Shown here piece by piece: positions 1 to 8,986 of a DNA stretch of 64,000 bases. Within the stretch, counting starts at the first letter, position 1. Each line of letters opens with the position of its first letter. Made by a program: the position numbers and the translations under genes. The DNA is taken from assembly GCF_029167625.1 (NCBI RefSeq), contig NZ_CP119145.1, forward strand, positions 1,736,001 through 1,800,000. The letters are read 5' to 3'. The notes under the pieces are model-generated. The model made no database searches. It saw only the letters and a list, made by a program, of their open reading frames with translations, and was not told the origin of the DNA. The stretch comes from Streptomyces sp. AM 4-1-1. GTDB taxonomy: Bacteria; Actinomycetota; Actinomycetes; Streptomycetales; Streptomycetaceae.

Positions 1-801
1 GGCCAGGCGCTCCAGCGGATGAACCGCTTCCGGTCGATGCTCGCCGAGGACCGTCAGTTCCTGGCGTTCGACCCGTCGGGCAAGGGACTGGCCGCCGAGG
101 TCTTCGGCGATCTGGACCGGGCCGACCGGATCTCGGTGATCGTCCCCGGGGTCGACACCAATCTGCTGACGCTGGAGCGGAGCGGGCGCAAGTACAGCGC
201 GCCGGTCGGCATGGGGCAGTCGCTGTACGCGGCGGAGCGCGCCGCACGCACCGGGACCCGTACCGCCGTCATCGCCTGGGCCGACTACACGGCGCCCGCC
301 GGGCTCGGCATGGACGCGGCGCTCGGGAACCTCGCGAAGCACGGGGCGGTACGGCTGAACGCTTTGCTGGCCGCGCTGCCGGGCGAGGCGCCCGTCTCGC
401 TGTTCTGCCACAGCTACGGCTCGGTGCTGTGCGGGGTCGCCGCTCACCGGCTGCCCTCCCGGGTGGCCGACATCGCGGTGGCGGGCAGCCCCGGGATGCG
501 GGTGGACAACGCGGCGCAGCTGCGCACCCGGGCCAGGGTCTGGGCGATGCGCGACCGTGACGACTGGATTCAGGACGTGCCGCATCTGGAGGTCGGGGGA
601 CTCGGCCACGGTGCCGATCCGGTGGACCCGGCCTTCGGCTCCCGGATCGCGTCGGCGGGCGGCGCGGTCGGTCACAGCGGCTACTTCGAGCCGGGTACGG
701 AGAGTCTCAGCAACTTCGCGGCGATCGGCGTCGGCGCCTACGACTCGGTCAGCTGCGCGGGCTCGGACGAGACGTGCCACAGCGGGATCTCCGGCGCGTA
801 A
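1..801 (+). CDS. Alpha/beta hydrolase, DUF1023 family (5' end outside window)
   Basis: The reading frame is open from the first base, so the gene begins upstream and only its C-terminal part (about 266 residues) is seen. A nucleophile elbow of the type H-S-Y-G-S lies at about residue 136 of the visible part and precedes a strand and helix, as in the DUF1023 alpha/beta hydrolases common in Streptomyces. A G-x-D-T-N loop upstream of it fits the same family, and a late H-S-G-Y could hold the catalytic histidine. No signal peptide can be judged because the start is missing. Substrate unknown. The family call is from motif recognition; confidence in the hydrolase fold is good, in any specific role low. 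Confidence 0.75.
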   Translation, partial: GQALQRMNRFRSMLAEDRQFLAFDPSGKGLAAEVFGDLDRADRISVIVPGVDTNLLTLERSGRKYSAPVGMGQSLYAAERAARTGTRTAVIAWADYTAPAGLGMDAALGNLAKHGAVRLNALLAALPGEAPVSLFCHSYGSVLCGVAAHRLPSRVADIAVAGSPGMRVDNAAQLRTRARVWAMRDRDDWIQDVPHLEVGGLGHGADPVDPAFGSRIASAGGAVGHSGYFEPGTESLSNFAAIGVGAYDSVSCAGSDETCHSGISGA

Positions 802-983
802 GGCGTCCGACGGGCGCGATCGCGGCCTCCGCGCGTGGGTGTCGGCGCAGTTGCGGCGGGACACCGATGAGGCCGAAAAAGGACCGTGCCCCGGACGCGG
901 CGGCGGGATCACGCCGGGCTTGCGGCGAAATCGGATGGCCGTGAAGGGGGACGTGTGGCGAAGTGCCGCATACGATGAGGCAC

Positions 984-1913
984 ATGGGTGATGTGCTGGC
1001 CGGAATTCATGCCACCTGGGAGTTCGACACCGACTCCGTGCTCATCCGCTTCGAACGGGGTATCCGCGCACCGAAACTCTTCCAGAGTCTGCGTGAGCGC
1101 CGTGTTCCGCACGCGGCGCTGTCGTCGGTGACGCTCACCCCGGGCAAGCGGGGCACGGTGGTGCTGCGCGCGGTGCCGAGACCAGGTGCCGATCCACTGC
1201 TGGAGGCAGCCGCCGGACAGCTCGACGACAGCCGCGACCCGTACCGGCTGGTGCTGCCGGCCGCCCGCGAACCGCTCGCCGAGTACTACGCGGGCGAACT
1301 GCGGGCCGCGCTCGGCCCCGGTTCGGCGTTCCCCGCCGAGCGGTTCCTGGTGGCGGCACCCGAGGCACCGATGCACTTCAAGGCGTACGACGGCAGGGCC
1401 GAGTTCGACGGCAGCCTGGTCTCCTTCCGGTGGTCCCGGACCGGCGCCTCCAGTGCCAAGTGGAAGGCCGGCGACCAGACCTTCCCGGTGACGGAGCTGT
1501 GCGGGGTCGAATGGCGCTCCCCCGAGGTGTTCAACGGCCATCTGCGGCTGGTGCGGCCGGGCACGGACCCGGCGCACCTCGGCGCGGCGGGCCCAGGCGC
1601 CTTCGCCCAGGCGGACCAGGACCCGGCCGCCGTGGTCTTCGGCCTCGGCTACGGGCCCGTCCATGAATCGCTGCCGTTCGCGGCGGCGGTGCTGCAGTCC
1701 GTCCGTACCACTCAGACCGTGCGTGTGCCGCAGGCCGTACGGGTGTCGCAGCCCGCGTCCCTCGTGGCCGCCGCCGTCCCGGCCGGGGCCGGGCGCCGCG
1801 ATCCGGCGGAGATCGCCGAGCGGATACGTCATCTGGGAGATCTGTACGAGGCGGGCCTCGTGACGGACGCCGAGTTCACCGCGAAGAAGGCGCAGTTGCT
1901 CGACGAGCTGTGA
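984..1913 (+). CDS. DUF4429 domain protein with C-terminal SHOCT motif
   Basis: This 309-residue soluble protein starts at the ATG at 984; a longer frame exists to 963 but adds only seven unlikely residues. Two related beta-rich DUF4429 repeats can be read (about residues 10-110 and 125-230). Both carry aromatic/charged strands of the F-x-G type, one of them before a stretch resembling S-x-K-W-K. A variable Ala/Val/Gln linker follows, then a 30-residue C-terminal helix pair ending in a typical SHOCT motif (I-x-x-L-x-x-L-x-x-x-G-x-x-T-x-x-E-F). SHOCT domains occur at the ends of many actinobacterial proteins and probably mediate oligomerisation. The biochemical role is unknown. It stands alone, facing the aldo/keto reductase convergently. 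Confidence 0.8.
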   Translation: MGDVLAGIHATWEFDTDSVLIRFERGIRAPKLFQSLRERRVPHAALSSVTLTPGKRGTVVLRAVPRPGADPLLEAAAGQLDDSRDPYRLVLPAAREPLAEYYAGELRAALGPGSAFPAERFLVAAPEAPMHFKAYDGRAEFDGSLVSFRWSRTGASSAKWKAGDQTFPVTELCGVEWRSPEVFNGHLRLVRPGTDPAHLGAAGPGAFAQADQDPAAVVFGLGYGPVHESLPFAAAVLQSVRTTQTVRVPQAVRVSQPASLVAAAVPAGAGRRDPAEIAERIRHLGDLYEAGLVTDAEFTAKKAQLLDEL

Positions 1914-2335
1914 CGGCGACGGCCGCGGGGCGTTGCCCGCCGAGCTGTGACGGCCACGGCCACGGCGCCGGTGCCGGTGCTCGACGAGACGGGGGCGCCG
2001 ACGGCCTGCTCACCGTTCCGCCGTGGCAGGTCGTACCCCGGTAGGGGTGGCCCGGGTCTCCGGTATGACGACACCGGGCCACCGCACTGCCCAAGGGCTG
2101 TCCCGTACACCCTGGTGGAGTGGCGCGCGGCGTCGGACGCGGTGCGCCGGAGGGACGTCCGCATACCGGATGTACGCGGACGTCCCGACAACGCCGCGAG
2201 GTGCCGTAGCTGTCGTCGCGCGCCCGCCAGGGAGTACGGGGCAGCCCTGACCCTGAGCGGGCCATGTCCACTTCCCCGCCGCCCTCAGAGCAGCCCACCG
2301 CGCGCCGTCACCCACGGACCACCGGCCCCTGAGTG
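1914..2335. other. Intergenic region between convergent genes
   Basis: No convincing gene is visible in these 422 bases. Frames that cross it have Streptomyces-like GC bias but no family features. Shortly after the DUF4429 stop there is a near copy of the last bases of that gene (around 1941-1955), a small local duplication. The region contains a strong inverted repeat described separately. Confidence 0.6.
2152..2186. terminator. Inverted repeat, probable bidirectional terminator
   Basis: An 11-bp perfect stem (2152-2162 with 2176-2186) encloses a 13-base loop between two convergent genes. No T-tract follows, as is usual for Streptomyces hairpin terminators. Confidence 0.5.
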
Positions 2336-3382
2336 TTATTCGCGGGCCGTCGCCGTGTTGCTCATGTCCGGGTAGCGGTCGCCCGCAACCCGGTCCGCGA
2401 TCGGCTCCAGCAGCGCCAGCTCCTCGGCCGAGAGGACGAGCCGGGTCGCGGCCACGTTCTCCAGCAGTCGGCTGCGCTTGCGGGTGCCCGGGATCGGCAC
2501 CACCGTCAGTCCGTACACCTGGGCGCGCTGGTGGACCCAGGCCAGGGCCACCTGCGCGGCCGTCGCGCCGTGCGCCGCCGCGATCTTGTGGACGGGCTCC
2601 AGCAGGGCGGCGTTCGTCCTCGCGTTGTCGCCCGTGAACCGCGGCTGGAACTTGCGGAAGTCGCCCTCCGGCAGGTCCTTGCCCGCGTCCGCGAAGGCAC
2701 CGGTCAGGAAGCCGCGCCCGAGCGGCGAGTACGGCACCAGCGTCACGCCCAGCTCCACGGCGGCGGCCACCGAGCTGCGCTCCACGTCCCGGCTGAAGAG
2801 CGACCACTCGGACTGGAGGGCGGCGATCGGGTGCACGGCGTGCGCCTCCCGCAGCTCCGCGCCCGTCACCTCGCTCAGCCCGAGCTGCTTGACCTTGCCC
2901 TGCTGGACCAGCTCGGCCATCGCCCCGACGGACTCGGCCAGCGGGACGGCGGGGTCCCTGCGGTGCATGTAGTACAGGTCGATCGCCTCGGTGTTCAGCC
3001 GGCGCAGGCTCGCCTCGATCGCCTGCCGGATGTACGCGGGGTCGTTGCGCACCCCCCGGTGGGCCGGGTCGTCGGTCCGCTCGATGGCGAACTTCGTGGC
3101 GAGGGTGATCTCGTCGCGGTGCGCGCCGACGAAGGGTGCCAGGAACTCCTCGTTGGCGCCGCGCCCGTAGATGTCGGCGGTGTCGAAGAGGGTGACGCCC
3201 ACCTCCAGCGCGGCCTCCAGGGTGTCCCGGGCGGCGGCCTCGTCCGTGGTGCCGTAGAACTCGCTCATCCCCATGCAGCCGAGCCCCTGCACGCCGACCC
3301 GGGGGCCGCCGCCCCCCAGTTCGACGGTGGTGATCCGGTCCCGGCCGGCGTTGGTGTCGGTGGCTGTCTCGTTGTCAGTCAT
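2336..3382 (-). CDS. Aldo/keto reductase
   Basis: The 348-residue protein is an NADPH-dependent aldo/keto reductase of the YajO/AKR13 type that would reduce aldehydes or ketones in the cytoplasm. The N-terminus carries the family strand with G-C-M-G-M-S and the D-T-A-D-x-Y-G active-site segment (Asp and Tyr). The catalytic Lys lies in the following T-K-F, and the His in Y-Y-M-H-R-R. The C-terminal P-I-P-G-T-R binds the phosphate of NADP. The chosen ATG overlaps the stop of the upstream MerR gene (TGATG), so the two are translationally coupled. Coupling to a MerR regulator suggests induction by an electrophile or aldehyde. Substrate not deducible. Confidence 0.92.
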   Translation of the reverse strand: MTDNETATDTNAGRDRITTVELGGGGPRVGVQGLGCMGMSEFYGTTDEAAARDTLEAALEVGVTLFDTADIYGRGANEEFLAPFVGAHRDEITLATKFAIERTDDPAHRGVRNDPAYIRQAIEASLRRLNTEAIDLYYMHRRDPAVPLAESVGAMAELVQQGKVKQLGLSEVTGAELREAHAVHPIAALQSEWSLFSRDVERSSVAAAVELGVTLVPYSPLGRGFLTGAFADAGKDLPEGDFRKFQPRFTGDNARTNAALLEPVHKIAAAHGATAAQVALAWVHQRAQVYGLTVVPIPGTRKRSRLLENVAATRLVLSAEELALLEPIADRVAGDRYPDMSNTATARE

Positions 3383-3843
3383 CACGCACAGGACCCTTCC
3401 GGCGCCCGACGGGCGTCCGCGTAGAATTCGATCTTGTAGTCGAGTACGGCGAGTGTGTCCTGGAGTTCCGCGATCCGTGACCTCACGTCTCTGCGGGTCG
3501 CCTCAAGCAGCTCCTGCCGGGCCTCGAAGGTGTGCTCGCCCTCGCGCAGCAGTTCCGCGTACCTCACCATGTCGGCGACCGGCATCCCGGTGAGCCGCAG
3601 CTTGCCGATGAACGCCAGCCAGTCCAGGTCGCGGTTGGTGAACCGGCGCTGCCCGGTGTGCGAACGGTCGACGTCCGACACCAGCCCGATGCGCTCGTAC
3701 CACCGCAGGGTGTGGGCGGTGAGCCCGGTGAGGGCGACGACCTCGCTGATGGTGTAGCGGTCCTGCCCGTCCGGCCTCGGGTGCGCCCTCGGGGCCGGCG
3801 CGCAGGCGTCCGTCCGTACGGAAGTGCTCTCCATCACCGTCAT
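3382..3843 (-). CDS. MerR-family transcriptional regulator
   Basis: The 153-residue regulator has a MerR helix-turn-helix at about residues 29-60 (Y-T-I-S-E-V followed by T-L-R-W-Y-E-R-I-G-L) and a wing ending R-R-F-T-N-R-D-L. A long coiled-coil dimerisation helix follows, with a short C-terminal tail. One cysteine is present, at the very C-terminus, so a metal- or redox-sensing role like NmlR is possible but not proven. The ATG at 3843 is favoured because a MerR-type promoter with a 19-bp spacer would start transcription at about that base, giving a leaderless message. A start at 3834 is the alternative. It is coupled to the aldo/keto reductase, its likely target together with itself. Confidence 0.9.
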   Translation of the reverse strand: MTVMESTSVRTDACAPAPRAHPRPDGQDRYTISEVVALTGLTAHTLRWYERIGLVSDVDRSHTGQRRFTNRDLDWLAFIGKLRLTGMPVADMVRYAELLREGEHTFEARQELLEATRRDVRSRIAELQDTLAVLDYKIEFYADARRAPEGSCA

Positions 3844-3850
3844 GTCCTCC

Positions 3851-3881
3851 ACGCTAGAACCTTCGAGTGCGCTCCAGGCAA
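3851..3881 (-). promoter_or_regulatory. MerR-type promoter with 19-bp spacer and internal dyad
   Basis: Reading the minus strand, a -35 like TTGCCT (3881-3876) and a -10 like TAGCGT (3856-3851) are separated by 19 bp. The spacer holds an imperfect dyad (CTGGAGCGCACTCGAAG). Overlong spacers with a central dyad are the hallmark of promoters untwisted by MerR activators. This predicts autoregulation of the regulator/reductase operon. Confidence 0.65.
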
Positions 3882-4057
3882 GCCCGCGCCGATCGCGAGC
3901 CCTCCCCGGCGACTCCGTTTCTCCCCGGGCCCACCGGTCTCCTCCGCGTCCCCGGTGCCCACCGGGACGAGGAGACAGCGCTCACGACCTCCCCCACGAC
4001 GGGGGCGGGCTCCCGGCGCCCCGCTTGCCCGTCGGGGAGGTCGTTAGTCTCGTTCCC

Positions 4058-4882
4058 ATGCAGAGCCTGGCGATGATCGAGAACTGGCCCGTCCCCACCG
4101 CCGCGGCGGCCGTCGTCCGTGCCGACGGCACCGTGGCCGGCACGCGTGGCCCCACCACGCACCGTTTCCACCTGGCGTCCGTCACCAAACCGATCGCCGC
4201 GTACGCCGCGCTCGTGGCGTACGAGGAGGGGGCGGTCGAGCTGGACGAACCGGCCGGGCCCGAGGGTTCCACCGTCCGGCACCTGCTGGCCCACACCAGC
4301 GGCCTCGCCTTCGACGAACACCGGGTGACGGCCACGCCCGGCACCCGGCGGCTGTACTCCAACGCGGGCTTCGAGGCGCTGGGCGACCACATCGCCGAGG
4401 CCACCGACATCCCGTTCCGCGACTACGTCCGCCAGGCGGTCCTGGAACCGCTGGGCATGGCGTCGACGACGCTGGACGGCTCGCCCGCCCGGGACGGCGT
4501 CTCGACCGTCGACGACCTGGTGCGGTTCGCCGCGGAGCTCCAGGCACCGCGTCTGCTGGACCCCCGCACGGTGCTGGCGGCCCAGACCGTCGTCCATCCC
4601 GGGCTGAAGGGAATCCTGCCCGGCTACGGTCATCAGAACCCCAACGACTGGGGGCTCGGGTTCGAGATCCGGGACGCCAAGTCGCCGCACTGGACGGGTG
4701 GTTCGTCGTCGCCCGCGACGTTCGGGCACTTCGGGCAGTCCGGGACCTTCCTGTGGGTCGACCCGGCCGCGGCGGGCGGCTCGGGGGCGGCCTGCGTGGT
4801 GCTCACCGACCGGCCGTTCGGACCGTGGGCGGTCGAGGCGTGGCCGCCGTTCACGGACGCGGTCCTCGCGGAACTGAGCTGA
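4058..4882 (+). CDS. Serine hydrolase, beta-lactamase/class C PBP fold
   Basis: The 274-residue protein has the class C beta-lactamase fold. The nucleophile motif S-V-T-K is at about residues 45-48, the Y-S-N motif at about 105, and an H-F-G-Q-S-G segment near residue 230 takes the place of the K-T-G box. No signal peptide is seen, so it is probably a cytoplasmic esterase or peptidase-like hydrolase rather than a secreted penicillin-binding protein. Longer frames start at 3824, but the ATG at 4058 directly precedes the conserved region and avoids overlap with the MerR promoter. It is monocistronic and convergent with the pirin gene. Substrate unknown. Confidence 0.85.
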   Translation: MQSLAMIENWPVPTAAAAVVRADGTVAGTRGPTTHRFHLASVTKPIAAYAALVAYEEGAVELDEPAGPEGSTVRHLLAHTSGLAFDEHRVTATPGTRRLYSNAGFEALGDHIAEATDIPFRDYVRQAVLEPLGMASTTLDGSPARDGVSTVDDLVRFAAELQAPRLLDPRTVLAAQTVVHPGLKGILPGYGHQNPNDWGLGFEIRDAKSPHWTGGSSSPATFGHFGQSGTFLWVDPAAAGGSGAACVVLTDRPFGPWAVEAWPPFTDAVLAELS

Positions 4883-4940
4883 CCCGTCCGGCGGTCCGGC
4901 GCGCGTCGGCCGGCTCGACGGGCCCGCGGGAGGGTGCGGT

Positions 4941-5597
4941 TCAGTCGGACAACTCCCACAGGAGCACCCGGGCCGGCTCCGTGGCGACCAGCTCCAGCCC
5001 CTCGGCCCCGGTGACGCGCGCCGAGTCTCCGGGCGTCAACTCCTCGCCCGCCAGCCGGACCTCACCCCGTACGACATGGACGTACCACCGCGGCGCGTCC
5101 GGCAGGGCCGAGCGCTCCCCCGCGCCGAGTCCGAGCACCCGCAGCACGGCGCCGGCCGCCGGGAGGGCGTACGGGGTGGAGTCCGCGAGGGACCGGACGA
5201 TCCGGTACGAGGGCCCGCCACCCGGCGACAGCGGCGCCAGCCACATCTGAAGGAACGTCAGCGGCCGCGTACCGTCGTTGCGTTCGACGTGGCGCACCCC
5301 GGCCGCCGAACTGAGGTGCTGCACATCACCGGCCCGTACGACCGTGGCGTGGCCCGCCGAATCGCGGTGGGTCAGTTCGCCCTCGATCACCCAGGTGACG
5401 ATCTCGGTATGGCTGTGCGGGTGTTCGTCGAAGCCCGCGCCCGGCGCCAGCCGTTCCTCGTTGCAGGCCATGACCGCGCCGAAGCGGAGATTGTCCGGGT
5501 CGTAGAAATGGCCGAAGGAGAAGGCGTGCAGGGAGGTGATGCCTGCCTCGCCGTCCCCGCCCTGGTAGCGGTCGCCCGACCGGTGTACGGAGATCAC
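4941..5597 (-). CDS. Pirin family protein (bicupin)
   Basis: The 218-residue protein is a pirin-like bicupin. The N-terminal cupin shows the metal ligands in H-P-H-S-H-T-E (about residues 57-63), and the family opening H-A-F-S-F-G-H-F-Y-D-P and N-L-R-F-G are present. The second cupin is shorter and degenerate. Bacterial pirins are iron-binding and some oxidise flavonols such as quercetin, but the function of most is unknown. The GTG at 5597 gives the family-typical N-terminus; a GTG at 5606 is also possible, and the much longer open frame upstream is spurious. It is divergent from fasR, with about 105 bases between them. Confidence 0.88.
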   Translation of the reverse strand: MISVHRSGDRYQGGDGEAGITSLHAFSFGHFYDPDNLRFGAVMACNEERLAPGAGFDEHPHSHTEIVTWVIEGELTHRDSAGHATVVRAGDVQHLSSAAGVRHVERNDGTRPLTFLQMWLAPLSPGGGPSYRIVRSLADSTPYALPAAGAVLRVLGLGAGERSALPDAPRWYVHVVRGEVRLAGEELTPGDSARVTGAEGLELVATEPARVLLWELSD

Positions 5598-5703
5598 GGG
5601 TCCCACGGTAACGGGGCGGCTCCCGGCCCGGTCCGGTCGGTCCGGACGCGGCCCGGCCGCCGCCCCGCCGCCACGGGCACTTGCCCCGATAGGGCAATCT
5701 TGT

Positions 5704-6906
5704 GTGGTGCCTCGACCCGATCCTGAACAGCCCGCCACGAACGACGCCCACCTGCACGCCGCGACCCTGAAACGCCTGGAACAGTCCTCCGGGCGGCTCG
5801 CGGCCAACGCGATCGCCCGCATGGACGAGACGTTGCCGTGGTACCGGGCCATGCCCCCCGAGAACCGGTCCTGGATCGGTCTGGTGGCCCAGGCCGGCAT
5901 CGCCGCGTTCACGGAGTGGTTCCGCCGCCCGGAGACCCCGCAGGCCATCTCCACCGATGTGTTCGGCACCGCCCCGCGCGAGCTGACCCGGGCGATCACG
6001 CTGCGGCAGACGGTCGAGATGGTGCGGACCACGATCGAGGTCATGGAGACCGCGATCGAGGAGGTCGCGGCGCCCGGCGACGAGTCGGTGCTGCGTGAGG
6101 CGCTGCTCGTCTACGCCCGGGAGATCGCCTTCGCGACCGCCCAGGTCTACGCGCAGGCGGCCGAGGCGCGGGGGGCGTGGGACGCCCGCCTGGAATCGCT
6201 CGTGGTGAACGCGGTGCTGTCCGGTGAGGCCGACGAGGGCGCCGTCTCACGCGCCGCCGCGCTCGGCTGGAACTCCCCCGACCATGTCTGTGTCGTGCTC
6301 GGCACGGCCCCGGACGGGGACAGCGAGCTGACCGTCGAGGCGATCCGGCGGGCCGCCCGGCACGCCAAGATCCAGGTCCTCACGGGCGTGCTCGGGAGCC
6401 GGCTGGTCGTGATCGCGGGCGGCAACGACAACCCGCTCCAGGTCGCCAAGGCGCTGATCGGCCCGTACGCCGCGGGCGCGGTCGTCGCCGGTCCCGTGGT
6501 CCCCGACCTGCTGGCGGCCACCCGGTCCGCGCAGGCCGCCGCCGCCGGTCTGAAGGCGTGCACCGCCTGGCAGGACGCCCCCCGGCCGGTGCTCGCGGAC
6601 GATCTGCTGCCGGAGCGCGCGATGGCCGGTGACCCGGCCGCCCGGGACCAGTTGGTGGAGGAGATCTACAGACCACTGGAGGAAGCCGGTTCCGCGCTCC
6701 TGGAAACACTGAGCGTGTATCTGGAGCAGGCGAGTAGCCTTGAAGGTGCCGCGCGCATGCTCTTCGTCCACCCCAACACCGTGCGCTACCGGCTCCGACG
6801 TGTGACTGACGTCACCGGCTGGTCTCCGTCCGACGTCCGATCGGCGTTCACGCTGCGGGTCGCCCTCATCCTCGGGCGCCTGGCCGCCAAGGACACCCAG
6901 TCCTAG
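5704..6906 (+). CDS. fasR: FasR, activator of the fatty-acid synthase operon (PucR/CdaR type)
   Basis: The 400-residue regulator matches my recollection of Streptomyces FasR. It has an N-terminal sensory region (about residues 20-170), a central GGDEF-like CdaR domain and a C-terminal PucR-type helix-turn-helix (about residues 335-390). The last contains the diagnostic L-F-V-H-P-N-T-V-R-Y-R-L. In S. coelicolor FasR activates transcription of the fabD-fabH-acpP-fabF operon, which here follows directly 83 bases downstream. The start is a GTG at 5704, with another GTG at 5707 equally possible. Position and sequence together make the assignment strong; effector ligand unknown. Confidence 0.93.
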   Translation: MVPRPDPEQPATNDAHLHAATLKRLEQSSGRLAANAIARMDETLPWYRAMPPENRSWIGLVAQAGIAAFTEWFRRPETPQAISTDVFGTAPRELTRAITLRQTVEMVRTTIEVMETAIEEVAAPGDESVLREALLVYAREIAFATAQVYAQAAEARGAWDARLESLVVNAVLSGEADEGAVSRAAALGWNSPDHVCVVLGTAPDGDSELTVEAIRRAARHAKIQVLTGVLGSRLVVIAGGNDNPLQVAKALIGPYAAGAVVAGPVVPDLLAATRSAQAAAAGLKACTAWQDAPRPVLADDLLPERAMAGDPAARDQLVEEIYRPLEEAGSALLETLSVYLEQASSLEGAARMLFVHPNTVRYRLRRVTDVTGWSPSDVRSAFTLRVALILGRLAAKDTQS

Positions 6907-6989
6907 ACTTTTGTAAGTATTCAACAATTCCCCTGACGGTTCTTCGTCCTTGTCCCCACGGGCGCTCCGGACCGTCCGCAAGAGAGAGT

Positions 6990-7910
6990 GTGAGGGTGCT
7001 CGTACTCGTCGCTCCCGGCCAAGGCGCTCAGACGCCCGGCTTCCTGACCCCCTGGCTCGACCTTCCCGGCGCCGCGGACCGCGTCGCGGGCTGGTCCGAC
7101 GCCATCGGCCTCGACCTCGCCCACTACGGCACGGCGGCCGACGCCGACGCGATCCGTGACACCGCCGTGGCCCAGCCGCTGCTGGTCGCGGCGGGCCTGC
7201 TGTCCGCCGGCGCGCTCGGCGCGTCGCCCGGGGCCGTGGCGGGTCACAGCGTCGGTGAGATCACCGCCGCCGTGCTCGCCGGTGTCATCGACGAGGACTC
7301 CGCGCTGCGTTTCGTACGCCTTCGCGGCCTCGCCATGGCCGAGGCGGCCGCGGCGACCGAGACCGGGATGTCCGCGCTGCTCGGCGGCGACCCGGAGGTA
7401 ACGATCCCGCACCTGGAGAAGCTGGGACTGACCCCGGCGAACGTCAACGGCGCGGGCCAGGTCGTCGCCGCGGGCACCGCCGCGCAACTGGCCGAGCTGG
7501 CCGGGGACCCGCCCGAGGGAGTGCGCCGCGTGGTGCCCCTCAAGGTCGCCGGCGCGTTCCACACCTCCCACATGGCTCCCGCGGTCGACAAGCTGCGCGA
7601 GGCCGCCACCTCGCTGAAGGTCTCCGACCCCACCGTGACGTATCTTTCCAACGCCGACGGGAAGACGGTCGACACCGGCGCCGAGGTCATCTCGCGTCTC
7701 GTCGGCCAGGTCGCCAACCCGGTCCGCTGGGACCTGTGCATGGAAACCTTCAAGGAACTGGGCGTCACGGCCCTCGTCGAGGCCAGCCCCGGCGGCACCC
7801 TCACCGGACTCGCCAAGCGCGCGCTGCCCGGTGTGAAGACCCTCGCGCTCAAGACCCCCGACGACCTCGACGCCGCCCGCGCGCTCATCGCTGAGCACGT
7901 GGGTGCCTAA
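6990..7910 (+). CDS. fabD: Malonyl-CoA:ACP transacylase
   Basis: The 306-residue enzyme transfers malonyl groups from malonyl-CoA to acyl carrier protein, supplying extender units to fatty-acid and often also polyketide synthesis. The nucleophile Ser87 lies in G-H-S-V-G-E, the N-terminal P-G-Q-G-A-Q loop forms the oxyanion region, and an F-H-T-S-H-M segment near residue 190 carries the catalytic histidine. It is the first gene of the fab operon, begins with GTG after a purine-rich stretch, and is followed after 13 bases by fabH. Length and motifs are typical. Confidence 0.96.
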   Translation: MRVLVLVAPGQGAQTPGFLTPWLDLPGAADRVAGWSDAIGLDLAHYGTAADADAIRDTAVAQPLLVAAGLLSAGALGASPGAVAGHSVGEITAAVLAGVIDEDSALRFVRLRGLAMAEAAAATETGMSALLGGDPEVTIPHLEKLGLTPANVNGAGQVVAAGTAAQLAELAGDPPEGVRRVVPLKVAGAFHTSHMAPAVDKLREAATSLKVSDPTVTYLSNADGKTVDTGAEVISRLVGQVANPVRWDLCMETFKELGVTALVEASPGGTLTGLAKRALPGVKTLALKTPDDLDAARALIAEHVGA

Positions 7911-7923
7911 GGAGCCCGCGAGC

Positions 7924-8925
7924 ATGTCGAAGATCAAGCCCGGCAAGGGCGCCCCGTACGCACGGATCATGGGTGTCGGCGGTTACCGTCCCACCCGTGT
8001 CGTGCCCAACGAGGTGATCCTCGAGACGATCGACTCGTCCGACGAGTGGATCCGCTCCCGCTCCGGTATCGCCAGCCGGCACTGGGCCTCCCCCGAGGAG
8101 ACCGTCTCCGCGATGTCCGTGGAGGCGGCGGGCAAGGCCATCGCCGCCGCCGGGATCGCCCCGGAGGAGATCGGCGGAGTCATCGTCTCCACCGTCTCGC
8201 ACTTCAAGCAGACCCCGGCGATCGCCACCGAGATCGCGCACAAGGTCGGCGCGGGCAAGCCCGCCGCCTTCGACATCTCGGCCGGCTGCGCGGGCTTCGG
8301 CTACGCCCTGACGCTCGCCAAGGGCATGGTCGTCGACGGCTCGGCCGAATACGTGCTGGTCATCGGGGTGGAACGGCTCAGCGACCTCACCGACCTGTCG
8401 GACCGGACGACGGCGTTCCTGTTCGGCGACGGGGCGGGCGCGGTCGTCGTCGGCCCGTCGAAGGAGCCGGGCATCGGTCCCTCGATCTGGGGGTCCGAGG
8501 GCGACAAGTCCGAGACCATCAGGCAGACGGTGCCGTGGGACGACTACCGCGACGGCACGGTCGAGAAGTTCCCGGCCATCACCCAGGAGGGCCAGGCGGT
8601 CTTCCGCTGGGCCGTCTTCGAGATGGCGAAGGTCGCCCAGCAGGCGCTGGACGCGGCCGGGATCGCCCCGGAGGACCTGGACGTCTTCATTCCGCACCAG
8701 GCCAACATGCGGATCATCGACTCGATGGTGAAGACACTGAAACTGCCGGAGCACGTCACGGTCGCCCGGGACGTGGAGACCACCGGCAACACCTCGGCCG
8801 CCTCGATTCCGCTCGCGATGGAGCGGCTCCTGGCGACCGGCCAGGCGAAGAGCGGCGACACCGCGCTCGTCATCGGCTTCGGGGCGGGTCTCGCCTACGC
8901 CGCGACGGTCGTTACCCTCCCCTAG
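7924..8925 (+). CDS. fabH: 3-oxoacyl-ACP synthase III
   Basis: The 333-residue ketosynthase III condenses a short acyl-CoA starter (in Streptomyces mostly branched) with malonyl-ACP. The catalytic triad is complete: Cys122 in S-A-G-C-A-G-F, His258 in P-H-Q-A-N and Asn289 in G-N-T-S. The ATG at 7924 is preferred over an earlier in-frame GTG at 7903 because AAGGAG at 7909-7914 sits nine bases before it and the earlier start would overlap fabD. It is part of the FasR-controlled operon. Confidence 0.96.
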   Translation: MSKIKPGKGAPYARIMGVGGYRPTRVVPNEVILETIDSSDEWIRSRSGIASRHWASPEETVSAMSVEAAGKAIAAAGIAPEEIGGVIVSTVSHFKQTPAIATEIAHKVGAGKPAAFDISAGCAGFGYALTLAKGMVVDGSAEYVLVIGVERLSDLTDLSDRTTAFLFGDGAGAVVVGPSKEPGIGPSIWGSEGDKSETIRQTVPWDDYRDGTVEKFPAITQEGQAVFRWAVFEMAKVAQQALDAAGIAPEDLDVFIPHQANMRIIDSMVKTLKLPEHVTVARDVETTGNTSAASIPLAMERLLATGQAKSGDTALVIGFGAGLAYAATVVTLP

Positions 8926-8986
8926 GCACTCGGGTCTTCCGGCCCGGACGTCCGATTCAGCAGAAACACACCGAAGGAGCGCCAAA

